A DNA stretch of 64,000 bases from UBA1388 sp964555515 (GCA_964555515.1 CAZKSJ010000001.1:1-64000), one strand, 5' to 3'; counted from the stretch's first letter, positions 52,177 through 61,688 are shown. Made by a program: numbers and translations. The notes: generated by a model from the sequence alone, not told the origin.

Positions 52177-52473
52177 TTATGTTTTAGACTGTTTGTCCTG
52201 ATAGACAGACAGCAACTGCCTACCCATATACTCCTGCCATGGCATATTTGTGCGATTTACTGCGAACTGCTTGTCTAATTCAAGCAAAATTTTTTGCAAC
52301 TCATCTGGTTGAGGCTTAAAACCCAACAATTCTGGTAAATCCGACACATCAAGCAACCATCGTGAATACCAAGTTTGCCAGTTATCCCCCTTGCCATCAC
52401 TACCGGGATGAATGCCACGGTAAGATTCGTAAGTTTGAGCAAACAAATGAATGAACTCTGCTTCTGATAACAT
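52177..52473 (-). CDS. Small hypothetical soluble protein
   Basis: A protein of 98 residues, mainly helical and acidic/Gln-rich with several tryptophans (DNWQTWYSRWLL, NMPWQEYMG). There is no signal peptide. I do not recognise a family. It lies alone between the secreted hypothetical gene and a gene-poor stretch. Codon use looks like that of neighbours. Confidence 0.6.
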   Translation of the reverse strand: MLSEAEFIHLFAQTYESYRGIHPGSDGKGDNWQTWYSRWLLDVSDLPELLGFKPQPDELQKILLELDKQFAVNRTNMPWQEYMGRQLLSVYQDKQSKT

Positions 52474-52810
52474 AGACGATCTATCCTGCCAATGTACTTG
52501 ATAATGAGTGACTTCGCTTTCTATTAATATCCACTTAATATAACATCAATCTTTAATATTTTTCTATCATCATTTGATTGTTTAAGATTAGAACTATCAT
52601 TAAATATTCTTCTAAATATCTCAATAATGCTCTCTCAATCAACCCTAAACTTAACTACAATCTCAACACTTACTCCATTCGAGACCAAACTTAATTCAAC
52701 GCACTCTCTGCCATTTGCTCTTACTATTTTCTTACCCAATTTTACCGCTCCTGTCACGTTTAAAAAGTAGAGTCGTATCTAGTAATGAGTAGTAAACAAC
52801 AAGGAGCGTT
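52474..52810. other. Gene-poor stretch with a G-depleted segment
   Basis: No convincing gene in 337 nt. The plus strand from about 52600 to 52745 contains very few G bases (roughly 6 in the first 150) while A, C and T are balanced. The reverse strand would give a C-poor RNA. The last 60 nt hold the probable promoter of the KGG gene. No hairpin or terminator was found. Confidence 0.55.
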
Positions 52811-52990
52811 ATGTCAACTTCAGCAGGTAGAGATAGCAAGGGTAGATTTATAACTGGGTCAGATGTGGCTAAAATGGCCGGCAGAAAAGGCGGTAAAGCA
52901 GCACAAAAGGCTGGCAAAGCCCATCCTCTAACGAGTGAAGAAAGAGCCAAAGGTGGAGAAAATTCTCATGCTATTCCAAGCATGATGTAA
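52811..52990 (+). CDS. KGG-motif small stress-type protein (59 residues)
   Basis: A start at 52811 with an AAGGAG ribosome binding site 4 nt upstream gives a 59-residue basic protein: an N-terminal DSKGRF, AGRKGGKAAQKAGKAHPL, then SEERAKGGENSH. The GG-K repeats match the KGG (stress-induced, con-10/GsiB-like) motif. A strong terminator follows. It is probably a hydrophilic disordered protein made under stress. A reverse-strand reading frame over the same stretch is a shadow. Confidence 0.75.
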   Translation: MSTSAGRDSKGRFITGSDVAKMAGRKGGKAAQKAGKAHPLTSEERAKGGENSHAIPSMM

Positions 52991-53012
52991 ACCTCATCGA
53001 TAAAGCAACACA

Positions 53013-53042
53013 TAAAAAAGCCCCCCTAGTGGGGCTTTTTTA
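53013..53042. terminator. Bidirectional terminator
   Basis: AAAAAGCCCC and GGGGCTTTTT pair around a short loop. T tracts exist on both strands, so it can end the KGG gene on the plus strand and the gene at 53026 on the minus strand. Confidence 0.9.
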
Positions 53043-53481
53043 TTTGGGTAGTTTTAAAAAGATCCTCCAGAACCACTACGCTTTTTTTTAAGGCCGGCTC
53101 TAAATAACATCGATCTTGATCGCTCACCTTAAGGGTAACTTTAAAACTCCCTACTGGATATTTCCACCAATTCCATTCCGTGAATCCCTCAAACTCAGCA
53201 TCGATTGTTTCAGATTTAATTTGACAAAGCTGATCAAGCACTAAGTGTTCAAACAGATGAGCAATTTCGGTATGCCTAACTTCTTCTGTAAATGCTAAAT
53301 GATCATCGTTGAAGCAGGTAGTTTTTAAAACAGATGGCTGGTGGGTTTGTAAAAACTGCACGGTTTCTGGCAAACACTCGGTTGACCAACAAGACTCGGC
53401 AAAAGTCATGATCAACGTCACTTGGTGAGAATCCAAGTGTGCTTTGTATTGAAAATTGGTAGATTGATAACTTCTCATCAT
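53026..53481 (-). CDS. Hypothetical protein with an HXXEH motif (cyanophycin-synthetase N-domain-like)
   Basis: A protein of 151 residues. TEIAHLFEHLVLDQLCQI contains HXXEH and resembles the small domain at the N terminus of cyanophycin synthetases and related ligases, where it is a degenerate metallopeptidase-like element. No ligase domain follows, so it is a stand-alone copy. An alternative is a small metal-dependent hydrolase. No signal peptide was seen. It ends inside the bidirectional terminator. Confidence 0.6.
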   Translation of the reverse strand: MMRSYQSTNFQYKAHLDSHQVTLIMTFAESCWSTECLPETVQFLQTHQPSVLKTTCFNDDHLAFTEEVRHTEIAHLFEHLVLDQLCQIKSETIDAEFEGFTEWNWWKYPVGSFKVTLKVSDQDRCYLEPALKKSVVVLEDLFKTTQIKKPH

Positions 53482-53686
53482 TGCTTAACTTATTTATTAC
53501 ATTTTTCTTACAATGTTGATTACCATGACAGATGTTTGTAGCTTCTGCAAGCCGTATGTGCCGCCTTAAACCCATCCTGGTGAAGCAGTTCTAAATTATT
53601 TCTCCAGGCTTGGCTCAATATAACTAAGTTAATGGCAAATAAGTAATAGTCTGGTAATAGAATGACTGAAATAACAAAACGTCATA

Positions 53687-53692
53687 TATAAT
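53687..53692 (+). promoter_or_regulatory. -10 box of the PAS kinase gene
   Basis: A perfect TATAAT whose first base is 13 nt before the ATG at 53700. No ribosome binding site lies between them. Confidence 0.5.
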
Positions 53693-53699
53693 CTAAGCC

Positions 53700-55733
53700 A
53701 TGAGCAGTTCCATTTCTTCGTCTGCTCAACCTCGCGGACAGCATTTACTGCCATCTGCCGTGTCACCCACGACAAAGATGGTAGCTTTTTTGAATTTTGT
53801 TCATCAAGAGCTATCGTCCTCGTTGGATTATGACAAGACGATTCAGCGACTGGGCAAATTGGCTGTACCGGTGTTGGCAGACATGTTTATGATTGACGCC
53901 CTCGGTGATGATGGTCAAATGCAAGTCTTGGCCATTGTTAACCAAAATCGGCAATCATTAAAAGTAGCTCGTCAACTTAGAAAAGAGCAACCGATTAGCT
54001 TGGAGGCTACCCATGGCATTGGTAAAGTGCTGCGAACTGGCATCGTAGAATTTTACCCGGCGCTATCACCAGCGGTCATCAAGAAGCTCTATCCAAAATC
54101 AAACCATTTTCGGGCTGCCATCGCTACAAAACCGCTGTCAATGATCATTGCTCCTGTGAAAACTAGAGACAAGATTTACGGAACATTTACTTTTGTCACT
54201 AACCAGCAATCGAACAGAAAATACTCGGCAATAGACCTATCTATTGCTCAAGATTTTGCCCACAGCGCTGCCTTGTCTCTGCAGAACGCCCATTTATTTT
54301 CAGAAACCCAAAAGGTCAGCCGCAGATACGAGCACCTCTTTCGTGGCATCAATGAGGCAGTGGTAATTTTAAATAATGAGGGATTATTTATTGACGCCAA
54401 CCCTTCTGCTCAAAAATTGTTGGGAATTTCTAATCAAGATCTAAGAATGTGGAAAATTAGTGACTTCTGTCCAGACAAAAAAAATAACAAGCCTTCAATT
54501 TTTTCAAACCTGCAAAATCATCAAGCTTGGAATTCTGAATTGTATCTTAAGTCTAAGAGGGGTCAAATAGTTTTTGTAGATCTCAGGGCACAAAAAATTA
54601 TCCTGCCTAAGGAAACCATTTATTCGCTAGTTCTACATGATCTAACTGAAAGCAAGCAGGCTTTTGAAACTAATGCCAGGCTGGCCGCAATCATTTCATC
54701 CTCTGATGAAGCAATTATTGGCCTGAGCTTAACCCGCCTTGTAACTAGTTGGAATAAAGGTGCAGAAAAGACTTATGGTTATCGAGCTTCAGAAGTGATT
54801 GGTAAAGACATCTCATTTATTTATCCCAAGGATCGACTTCATGAACTAGATTATTTTTCTAAAACGGTTAAAGATGGTCAAAGTATTGATCACTTCCAAA
54901 CTCAACGAATTCGTAAAGATGGTAGATTAATTGATATTTCCATCAGTATTTCACCAATTAGGGACACTGATGGGCACATCATTGGCACATCAACTATTGC
55001 GCGTGACATTTCAGAAAGATTAAAGATCGAACGGAGAAAAGACGAATTCTTGAGTGTGGCCAGCCATGAATTGAAAACCCCGGTCACAAGCATTAAGGCC
55101 TATGCCCAAATTTTAGAAAAATACTTCATCAGCCAAGAAGAATCGAAGTGCTTACTCATCAGTAAGAGAATGAATAGACAAATTGATCGTTTATCCCAGC
55201 TGGTATACGACTTACTAGATGTTTCCAAGATTGAACTTGGTCAAATGAAGTTTAATTATGAAAAAGTGGGTCTTTATGATTTGCTCAAAGAATCTGTAGA
55301 CGACATGCAAGCCTTCACCAAACACCATATTAAATTAATTGGTAAAACTTTTCCCCCGGTCTGCGCCGACGCTTATCGCGTCAGTCAAGTTATGACTAAC
55401 TTGCTAACAAACGCGATCAAGTATTCACCACCTACCAAAGACATTATTGTTTCCTTAAATAAAGTTGATGATCAGCTACAAGTCAGCGTGCAAGACTTTG
55501 GTATCGGCATCGATTCGGTTCATTTTAATCAAATTTTCCAAAGATTCTATCGGGTTGATGGAAAAGATTCAGATAGTTATGGAGGTTTGGGTTTAGGTTT
55601 ATATATTTCCCATCAAATTATCAAACGACAAGGTGGGAAAATGTGGGTGGAGAGTACATTGGGCAAAGGCTCGACTTTTTATTTTACACTTCAGATGAAT
55701 AAAAAATGTGAAGACATCAAAGATGTGTCATAA
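53700..55733 (+). CDS. Soluble sensor histidine kinase: GAF, two PAS, HisKA, HATPase
   Basis: A protein of 677 residues with no membrane segment. A GAF-like domain spans about 30-200 (LADMFMIDALGDDGQM, then a second half ending in AALSLQNAHLF). PAS domains cover about 215-320 and 330-445 (RDISERLKIERRK at the end). His456 in ASHELKTPVTSIKAY is the phospho-acceptor. The ATPase domain has NLLTNAIKYS, DFGIGI and GLGLGLYISHQ. It is cytoplasmic and likely senses a small ligand or redox state. It is 12 nt ahead of the response regulator at 55746. Confidence 0.93.
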   Translation: MSSSISSSAQPRGQHLLPSAVSPTTKMVAFLNFVHQELSSSLDYDKTIQRLGKLAVPVLADMFMIDALGDDGQMQVLAIVNQNRQSLKVARQLRKEQPISLEATHGIGKVLRTGIVEFYPALSPAVIKKLYPKSNHFRAAIATKPLSMIIAPVKTRDKIYGTFTFVTNQQSNRKYSAIDLSIAQDFAHSAALSLQNAHLFSETQKVSRRYEHLFRGINEAVVILNNEGLFIDANPSAQKLLGISNQDLRMWKISDFCPDKKNNKPSIFSNLQNHQAWNSELYLKSKRGQIVFVDLRAQKIILPKETIYSLVLHDLTESKQAFETNARLAAIISSSDEAIIGLSLTRLVTSWNKGAEKTYGYRASEVIGKDISFIYPKDRLHELDYFSKTVKDGQSIDHFQTQRIRKDGRLIDISISISPIRDTDGHIIGTSTIARDISERLKIERRKDEFLSVASHELKTPVTSIKAYAQILEKYFISQEESKCLLISKRMNRQIDRLSQLVYDLLDVSKIELGQMKFNYEKVGLYDLLKESVDDMQAFTKHHIKLIGKTFPPVCADAYRVSQVMTNLLTNAIKYSPPTKDIIVSLNKVDDQLQVSVQDFGIGIDSVHFNQIFQRFYRVDGKDSDSYGGLGLGLYISHQIIKRQGGKMWVESTLGKGSTFYFTLQMNKKCEDIKDVS

Positions 55734-55745
55734 GGATTATTAATC

Positions 55746-56162
55746 ATGAATCAGGTAAATAAAAATTCTGTCTGGGTAGTGGATGATGATGAGGGTATTC
55801 TTGAAGTTGTGAAAATCTTATTCGAACAAGAGGATTTTGATGGAAAGTTTTTTTGCGACCCAAAAGTCATGCTATCGAAACTGACGAAGGGAATAGAACC
55901 AAAGCTGCTACTGCTCGACGTTTTTATGAGAGGCGTCAATGGAGTTGACATTTCTTTGTGCTTGAAAAACAACACTCAAACCAAGCACATTCCTATCATT
56001 TTGCTCACTGCCGATCTAGATGCCGCTGAAAAAGCTCGCGAGGCAAAAGCTGAGGGTTTTCTGACCAAACCTTTTGATATTGAGGAACTGTTGGCCGTGG
56101 TCAGAGGATATTTAGTCACTAATAAATCAACCAATCATCTGCAAAATCACAACCATGATTGA
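55746..56162 (+). CDS. Single-domain response regulator, partner of the PAS kinase
   Basis: A protein of 138 residues. The receiver domain has WVVDDDEGILEV, the phospho-acceptor Asp58 in LLLLDVFMRGVNG, a Thr in ILLTADL and the lysine in LTKPFDI. There is no output domain. It probably works by protein contact. It is in one operon with the kinase. Its last 36 nt overlap the end of the glycosyltransferase gene on the other strand. Confidence 0.92.
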   Translation: MNQVNKNSVWVVDDDEGILEVVKILFEQEDFDGKFFCDPKVMLSKLTKGIEPKLLLLDVFMRGVNGVDISLCLKNNTQTKHIPIILLTADLDAAEKAREAKAEGFLTKPFDIEELLAVVRGYLVTNKSTNHLQNHNHD

Positions 56163-57014
56163 CGCAACTGTTAACAAAACTAAAAAACGCCAGTCTGCTA
56201 AATGAAAAAGCGCTTCCCCAAATAAGGCGCCAATAAAACCATAATATTTTTTGAAGTATTTAAATCGGCTTTGCCGATAAATTTTTTTGAGCTGCGTTTC
56301 TGATTGCCGGCTAACTTCTGCTTGATCATGCTCTACAAAAGCATCTGACAAAATGGCCAATTGACGACCTGCTTCTCTAATGCGCTTTCCTACATCCCAT
56401 TCTTCAAAATAAAGAAATAAACTTTCATCAAATCGACCGATCTTTTTAAACAGTTCTTGACTAATCATAAAAGCGCAGCCGGGGATAGCTGCCAACAATT
56501 GAGAATCAGGATGATCTATATTCAGCAAATAGTGTTGACGTGCAACTGGATTATGCGGCCATAAGCGATGAATAACCGTATGACTCATTAAGTAAGTCCA
56601 GATCGTTAGCTTACCACTGCCTTGCTTTTCAAACCTTTGACCGTTCGTATGCAATAATGTTGGTGCCACTGCGCCGATTTGAGGATGCGCGTCTAGATAA
56701 GCACTGAGCTGATTAACAATATCTGATTTTAAAATTACGTCTGGGTTTAAAAATAATAAATATCTACCTGCCGCATGATCGGCGCCCAAGTTATTACCTC
56801 CACCGTAACCTAAATTTTGCTTAGAAGCGACGTAAGTGATTTTGTCCTGACCTCTAAGTTGATCAGCCAGCATGTCGTTGCCTTCGTTATCGACAATTGT
56901 GATATGGTAACTGGCGATGAAGCACTTTTCTCGAATGGAGTTGATGCATCGATGTAATTGAGGCACACTATGGTAATTGACAATGACGATGGAAACTTTG
57001 AGCGATTCTGGCAC
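56127..57014 (-). CDS. Family 2 glycosyltransferase, rhamnosyltransferase-like
   Basis: A protein of 295 residues starting with GTG (MPESLKVSIVIVNYHS). GT2 signatures are VDNEGNDM, KQNLGYGGGNNLGADHA and FLNPDV (metal-binding acid). Then come GCAFMISQELFKKIGRFDESLFLY and EEWDVGKRI, all typical of the WbbL/rhamnosyl branch. A C-terminal hydrophobic segment may anchor it to the membrane. It would build a cell-surface glycan. A TAGAAT box lies 12 nt before the GTG. Confidence 0.9.
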   Translation of the reverse strand: MPESLKVSIVIVNYHSVPQLHRCINSIREKCFIASYHITIVDNEGNDMLADQLRGQDKITYVASKQNLGYGGGNNLGADHAAGRYLLFLNPDVILKSDIVNQLSAYLDAHPQIGAVAPTLLHTNGQRFEKQGSGKLTIWTYLMSHTVIHRLWPHNPVARQHYLLNIDHPDSQLLAAIPGCAFMISQELFKKIGRFDESLFLYFEEWDVGKRIREAGRQLAILSDAFVEHDQAEVSRQSETQLKKIYRQSRFKYFKKYYGFIGALFGEALFHLADWRFLVLLTVASIMVVILQMIG

Positions 57015-57020
57015 TACCTG

Positions 57021-57026
57021 ATTCTA
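57021..57026 (-). promoter_or_regulatory. -10 box of the GT2 gene
   Basis: TAGAAT on the minus strand, its first base 12 nt before the GTG start at 57014, with no ribosome binding site. Confidence 0.45.
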
Positions 57027-57085
57027 CTGCAAATCCACTTACGATGCGATTGCATCACCAACTTGTTATATACTAAGTATCAATC

Positions 57086-59077
57086 ATGTTAAAAAATTAT
57101 TTGTTCAAATGCTTGTTGGTGATGGGAGTTTTTTTGCTACCGGCTTTGGTATGCAGACATTGTGTAGTGCAAAGTGTCGCTGCTAAATCTTACACTGTTG
57201 ATCAGGTTGAGATCAACGCTGAACTACAAACCGACGGCAGCATGTTGGTTGAAGAAAAACGGACTTATACCTTTGATGGGGATTTTACTTTTGCATTTAT
57301 CGAAAAAAATATCGTCCCAGATCAATCCAAATCGCCTGGTCGGACAGAGCAGTATCAGCTGACTGATTTTGCAGTATGTGATCAAACCAAGTGCTATCAA
57401 CAACTGGCTGATGAGCAAATTGCGGCGGCCGATGTCGATCGGCCGCCGCAAACTTTCTACGTACAGGATAAGGGCAATCAGTATTACATCAAATGGTTTT
57501 ACCGATCCAATCACCCTGAGGAATTCACCCTTCGTTACCAGGTGAACAATGCTATGACCATCCACCAGGATGTCGCCGAATTATATTGGCAGTGGATTGG
57601 CAGTGAGTGGGAAGTACCACAGTCCAACGTGACCGTACAAGTAACTCTCCCACCCGAAGTGCCAGGAGAAGCAATTCAGGCATGGGCACACGGCCCATTA
57701 ACTGGAACAGTGTCTATTCCTGATTCAAAATCGGTAATATTTAGAGTGCCTAAAGTGGGAGTTGGAGAATTTTTTGAAGGTCGCATCACTCTACCCAAAG
57801 CAATTTTTTCTGCTGGCGCGGTGGGAAATGGTTCCAATGAAGCAATTAATCAGCAGGAAGAGCAGTTTATCAATCAAACCAAGCAAGATTTAAAGAGAAA
57901 AAGCTTGGTCACCAATACGGTTGCCATCCTAAGCCTCGCGGTTTTTGCGGGCACGCTGATCAATCTATATTGGGTGATTAAGCGATTTTATGAATTTGGC
58001 AAGGATCCGCAAATGCCGCAAGTCTCATTGTCAGGCAAGTTGTGGGAACCACCTAGTGAGATTGACCCCTCCCAAGTTGAGCAACTGCTCTCTGGAAATC
58101 AAAGGCTAACTCCCAAGGCTTTTACCGCCACAATTCTGTCGCTCATCCATAAGCGAGTCTACAAAATGAAGCGCAGTGATCAAAAGGAAGGTCTCTTCTT
58201 TAAGAATTACAAGTACTATCTAGAGAAACAAGCGGGTCATCAACAAAAATTATCTGGAGTCGAGTCTGCGATAAGTTCTTTTCTAGATCAGATAGGAACT
58301 AAATCCGTTCAGTTCCAAGGAAAAAAACAACAGTTGTTACCTTTAGATGAAATTGGCAAATGGACAAGAGCGCACCAAACCACTTCATATAATTTTTTTA
58401 AAAATCTCGAAAAAACTAGTTTTGAGGAAAATATCAATGAAGGCTACTTTGACGAAGCAGCAGACAAATACAGTAAAAATTATCTGACTGTCACTTACTT
58501 TTCCTTATATGGGACTGCTCAGTTTATCTTCCTCATGCTGTTGATGAACAATTTGACAGTAGGCGCAGGACTTGTGGCACTCGGCCTGCTTACCGCTCCA
58601 TTTGGCGTCATGCTTGCCATCATGGGCATAATTTTGAACATGGTGCTGCTTTCCCAAGGACAAAAAAGAACTGATTTAGGTGCCAAGGAGGCGGCGGGGT
58701 GGAAAGCCTTCAAGCAACACATGGAAGATTATCAAAAAACCGCTAAGTATCCGATTGACTCAATCATTTTGTGGGAAAAATACTTGATCTATGGCACGGT
58801 ACTTGGAGTTTCTAAAAAAGCACTTTCACAACTACCAGTATCATTTAGCCCTGAAGATGCCAAAATTGCTACTACATATTGGGCAGGCAGCTCAACGGGA
58901 GGTGCGGCCGACTTTTCCAGCTCTATCTCTGATATTTCCAGCGGCATTGCCGACGCTTTGAGTAGCGTTTCTTCTGCGGCAAGTTCCTCTTACGGCGCTT
59001 CTGGATCCGGCTCATCCGGCGGTTCATCGGGCGGAGGTGGAGGAGGAGGTGGGGGTGGCGGTGGCGGTGCGGGCTAA
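57086..59077 (+). CDS. DUF2207 membrane protein with a polyglycine C terminus
   Basis: A protein of 663 residues. A signal peptide (about 1-31) is followed by the extracellular DUF2207 domain (VDQVEINAELQTDGSMLVEEKR-like start) to about 260, a membrane segment near 275-295, a cytoplasmic region, and two more hydrophobic segments near 475-520. The protein ends in a Ser/Gly-rich tail with more than ten consecutive glycines encoded by GGN repeats (about 59033-59073). The domain is widespread in Gram-positive and Patescibacteria genomes; its function is unknown. Confidence 0.88.
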   Translation: MLKNYLFKCLLVMGVFLLPALVCRHCVVQSVAAKSYTVDQVEINAELQTDGSMLVEEKRTYTFDGDFTFAFIEKNIVPDQSKSPGRTEQYQLTDFAVCDQTKCYQQLADEQIAAADVDRPPQTFYVQDKGNQYYIKWFYRSNHPEEFTLRYQVNNAMTIHQDVAELYWQWIGSEWEVPQSNVTVQVTLPPEVPGEAIQAWAHGPLTGTVSIPDSKSVIFRVPKVGVGEFFEGRITLPKAIFSAGAVGNGSNEAINQQEEQFINQTKQDLKRKSLVTNTVAILSLAVFAGTLINLYWVIKRFYEFGKDPQMPQVSLSGKLWEPPSEIDPSQVEQLLSGNQRLTPKAFTATILSLIHKRVYKMKRSDQKEGLFFKNYKYYLEKQAGHQQKLSGVESAISSFLDQIGTKSVQFQGKKQQLLPLDEIGKWTRAHQTTSYNFFKNLEKTSFEENINEGYFDEAADKYSKNYLTVTYFSLYGTAQFIFLMLLMNNLTVGAGLVALGLLTAPFGVMLAIMGIILNMVLLSQGQKRTDLGAKEAAGWKAFKQHMEDYQKTAKYPIDSIILWEKYLIYGTVLGVSKKALSQLPVSFSPEDAKIATTYWAGSSTGGAADFSSSISDISSGIADALSSVSSAASSSYGASGSGSSGGSSGGGGGGGGGGGGGAG

Positions 59078-59219
59078 TCGCTACCAACAATATTAAATTA
59101 ATACCTAAATCCATTTGGCAGGATCGGGTTCTATTCAAACCAAAATAATAATACTTCTCGATCCAGATGAACTTCCCGCTTCTATCAATGCTATTTTGTC
59201 ATCCTCATTGTCAAGCTCA

Positions 59220-59921
59220 CTAGCATTTGAGTGCAAAGTCGTGTTCTTCTGAAGTATTTTTATTTAGAATGAGTTGGCAATCGTGCTGGTTTGCTTGCTG
59301 ATCGGGAGTGTCGGAGACAAGCTGGTCTTCCTCGACAAGAACTTGAACTTGTTTCTGATTGATGTCTGCCGGAATTAGATTGCCACCTTCCTGATGAAGT
59401 AAGTCCTTTTGATCTGTATTAATCAAATTTGACTTGCCCTGTTGCTGATTGGGATGCGTAATTAAATTCTTGAGTTGTTTTTCTTGCTGATCGGAAAGGG
59501 GCAGACTAGATTCGGGTGGTTTGAAATAGATCGTAATTTCTTGCGGAGATTCCAGTAGCATCCACACTTCTCGACCAACGTCCCCAACGTAATCATCACC
59601 AACTTGGTCCGCGTGAGCAGGATTCAATAAATCAAAAACACAATACGGACCAAAAATTTGCCCATTGCTTTCTTTAATCCAAACTTTTTCTCCAACATGA
59701 TCCATTTTCAGAGCAACGTGAGCGATCTCGGCACAAGCTTGATCAATCTGTCCCCACTCAAGACGTTTGGCAATTGTAGCTACTCTCGGCCGATCATTGT
59801 AGGGAGTCACGTAGCCGTGAAGTACCTCACTAGATTGGGGCTCTGCACCCACAACCGGCGAACCATGAAAAAGACAACTAATCGCAATTGCCCACAACCC
59901 AACACGAAGTGTTCGCGCCAT
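59220..59921 (-). CDS. Hypothetical secreted protein
   Basis: About 233 residues from the ATG at 59921, which has an AGGAAA ribosome binding site and opens a signal peptide (MARTLRVGLWAIAISCLFHG...VVGAEP). A longer frame to 60068 runs into the next gene and lacks a signal peptide at its start. A folded domain of about 110 residues (ATIAKRLEWGQ to EITIYFKPP) is followed by a Gln/Asn/Asp-rich low-complexity tail. I do not recognise a family. Confidence 0.65.
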   Translation of the reverse strand: MARTLRVGLWAIAISCLFHGSPVVGAEPQSSEVLHGYVTPYNDRPRVATIAKRLEWGQIDQACAEIAHVALKMDHVGEKVWIKESNGQIFGPYCVFDLLNPAHADQVGDDYVGDVGREVWMLLESPQEITIYFKPPESSLPLSDQQEKQLKNLITHPNQQQGKSNLINTDQKDLLHQEGGNLIPADINQKQVQVLVEEDQLVSDTPDQQANQHDCQLILNKNTSEEHDFALKC

Positions 59922-60040
59922 TTTTTCCTGATTAGCAATGATTTCCAAAGATGAATTTCGTAAAAATTCACTGAAAAGCATAAGTGCTGAGTATAACTTT
60001 TGAAAATCATCTGACAACCCCAAACTATCCCATTGAGTTA

Positions 60041-61681
60041 CTAGTCGACATTCATTCGATACAAGCAATCATCTATGTCACAAGCAATTAAACTTAACGT
60101 TGGTATATGATTAACTGTTTCTCTGAGAAATGATGAATTAACAGCTGCTAAGCCAGCATAAGTAAAGTTATCATCAAACATTTGTTGATACTCCCCATAA
60201 TGAATCAACACCAACTCAACTTGGTTTTTCTGCAAGACTTCAATACTCTGCTCATTGGGAAATTCTCTGATCAAGTCCTGGATCTCCGTGATTCGCTGAG
60301 GAGGGACTAATCCACTCACCCCATTAAACAATTTTTTTTCATGATATGCCTGATAGAGCAATCTTTCATCTTCAACACTGTCGTAGGGAGTCATGTCCCA
60401 CAGATAAATAGGTAACTCAATTAACACATCACCATCTGCATTCTTCACTTTTTCATATATTGCGGGCTGTCTGGTTTGAATGACAAAGAACTCCATCCTC
60501 ATCGAACTGTACACAATCATCGCGATAGCCGACACCGCCAGAGCGATGATCAGCCACTTATCTTTGAGTCGAGATTGATTGACCCATGATCCAATCCACA
60601 AAGCCATGCCGAAATTCAACAACACACTCCAACGCGTCACCGCACGAAAAGCGTTCATTCCTGGCCATAAATAGTAGGTGACTGCATAAGGCAGTGGGAT
60701 GGCAAAACCCAACGGCTTCCAGGTTTCACCAAAAATCTTCATGACTGGACCCAGCATATAAAACAAACCAAATAGCATGATTGTGCTTAAAGACCAGAAT
60801 GAAATCACAGGTTGTGGCGAATCCTGTGACTTGACACGAAATAAAGATAATCCAATCAACACTAGTAGCATCATCATCAAGTCAAATCCCCACAACCTTT
60901 CCAATCCATAAGAAGAATGAGCAGTGTCTCTAATTGTTCTGATAGTGCCCAACTCTTGCGATGTCAGTACATATGGGAAATAAAAAATGACCGATACAAA
61001 AAAAAGTAGCAGCAGATGGCCTAAGAAAATTTTATCCATGATTAACTTCCGCCACCAACTCTCCACAAAAATCAACACTGCAATGATGATCATAAAAAAA
61101 TAAGCGGTCATCGGATCGTTGAGAACTTGATATAGGTAAGCCAGGCTAAAACCTAATAAGTATCGATAACGTTTGGTACCGACATACTTCAGCAAAAAGT
61201 AGACTCCAAACGGAATACCAGCTACCAAAAAACTCTGCAAGTGCACGGCAAACTCCAGGTGCAAATATGAGAAAGCAAAGAAAAATGCGCCCGCATATTC
61301 AGCGAGCTTATTTTGAAAAAGCTCTCTTGCCAAGACAAACATAGCTAGAAAAGTTAGTACAGAACCAAGAAGTAAATGGATATTGAGATTCAAGATTAGT
61401 TGGTCTGAGAACAAACTAAGCGGTAAATTAAGCAACGCTGTTGATAGAAAAGGCACCGAATATGTCAGGGTGCTTTGGTATGGATGAAAAAATGGCAAAT
61501 CATAGATGCTTTCGTTAGCAACAACTTGGAGGCCCACTTGATTAATTAACCAAGCTATTAAGGGCCCATCATTGGGTGATGTAGTCATGGTGTCGGGATT
61601 CTGCAGCATTGGAAAAAATATCACTAATGTGAGAAGAAAACCAATAAATGTGGGAAGCCACATACTTTTTAACCATTGCAT
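60041..61681 (-). CDS. Large multi-pass membrane protein, GT-C glycosyltransferase-like
   Basis: A protein of 546 residues with about eleven hydrophobic helices and a C-terminal soluble domain (about 420-546). The first loop (NPDTMTTSPNDGPLIAWL) carries acidic residues as GT-C enzymes have for binding a lipid-linked sugar. No family-specific motif was found. It may be a polyprenyl-sugar transferase that works with the GT2 enzyme. A TACAAT box lies 13 nt before the ATG. Confidence 0.75.
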   Translation of the reverse strand: MQWLKSMWLPTFIGFLLTLVIFFPMLQNPDTMTTSPNDGPLIAWLINQVGLQVVANESIYDLPFFHPYQSTLTYSVPFLSTALLNLPLSLFSDQLILNLNIHLLLGSVLTFLAMFVLARELFQNKLAEYAGAFFFAFSYLHLEFAVHLQSFLVAGIPFGVYFLLKYVGTKRYRYLLGFSLAYLYQVLNDPMTAYFFMIIIAVLIFVESWWRKLIMDKIFLGHLLLLFFVSVIFYFPYVLTSQELGTIRTIRDTAHSSYGLERLWGFDLMMMLLVLIGLSLFRVKSQDSPQPVISFWSLSTIMLFGLFYMLGPVMKIFGETWKPLGFAIPLPYAVTYYLWPGMNAFRAVTRWSVLLNFGMALWIGSWVNQSRLKDKWLIIALAVSAIAMIVYSSMRMEFFVIQTRQPAIYEKVKNADGDVLIELPIYLWDMTPYDSVEDERLLYQAYHEKKLFNGVSGLVPPQRITEIQDLIREFPNEQSIEVLQKNQVELVLIHYGEYQQMFDDNFTYAGLAAVNSSFLRETVNHIPTLSLIACDIDDCLYRMNVD

Positions 61682-61688
61682 GCTGCTG

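Noticed and set aside
52732..52950. Reading frame on the minus strand opposite the KGG gene
   Set aside because: The KGG gene on the plus strand has a ribosome binding site, family motif and terminator; the reverse frame has none.
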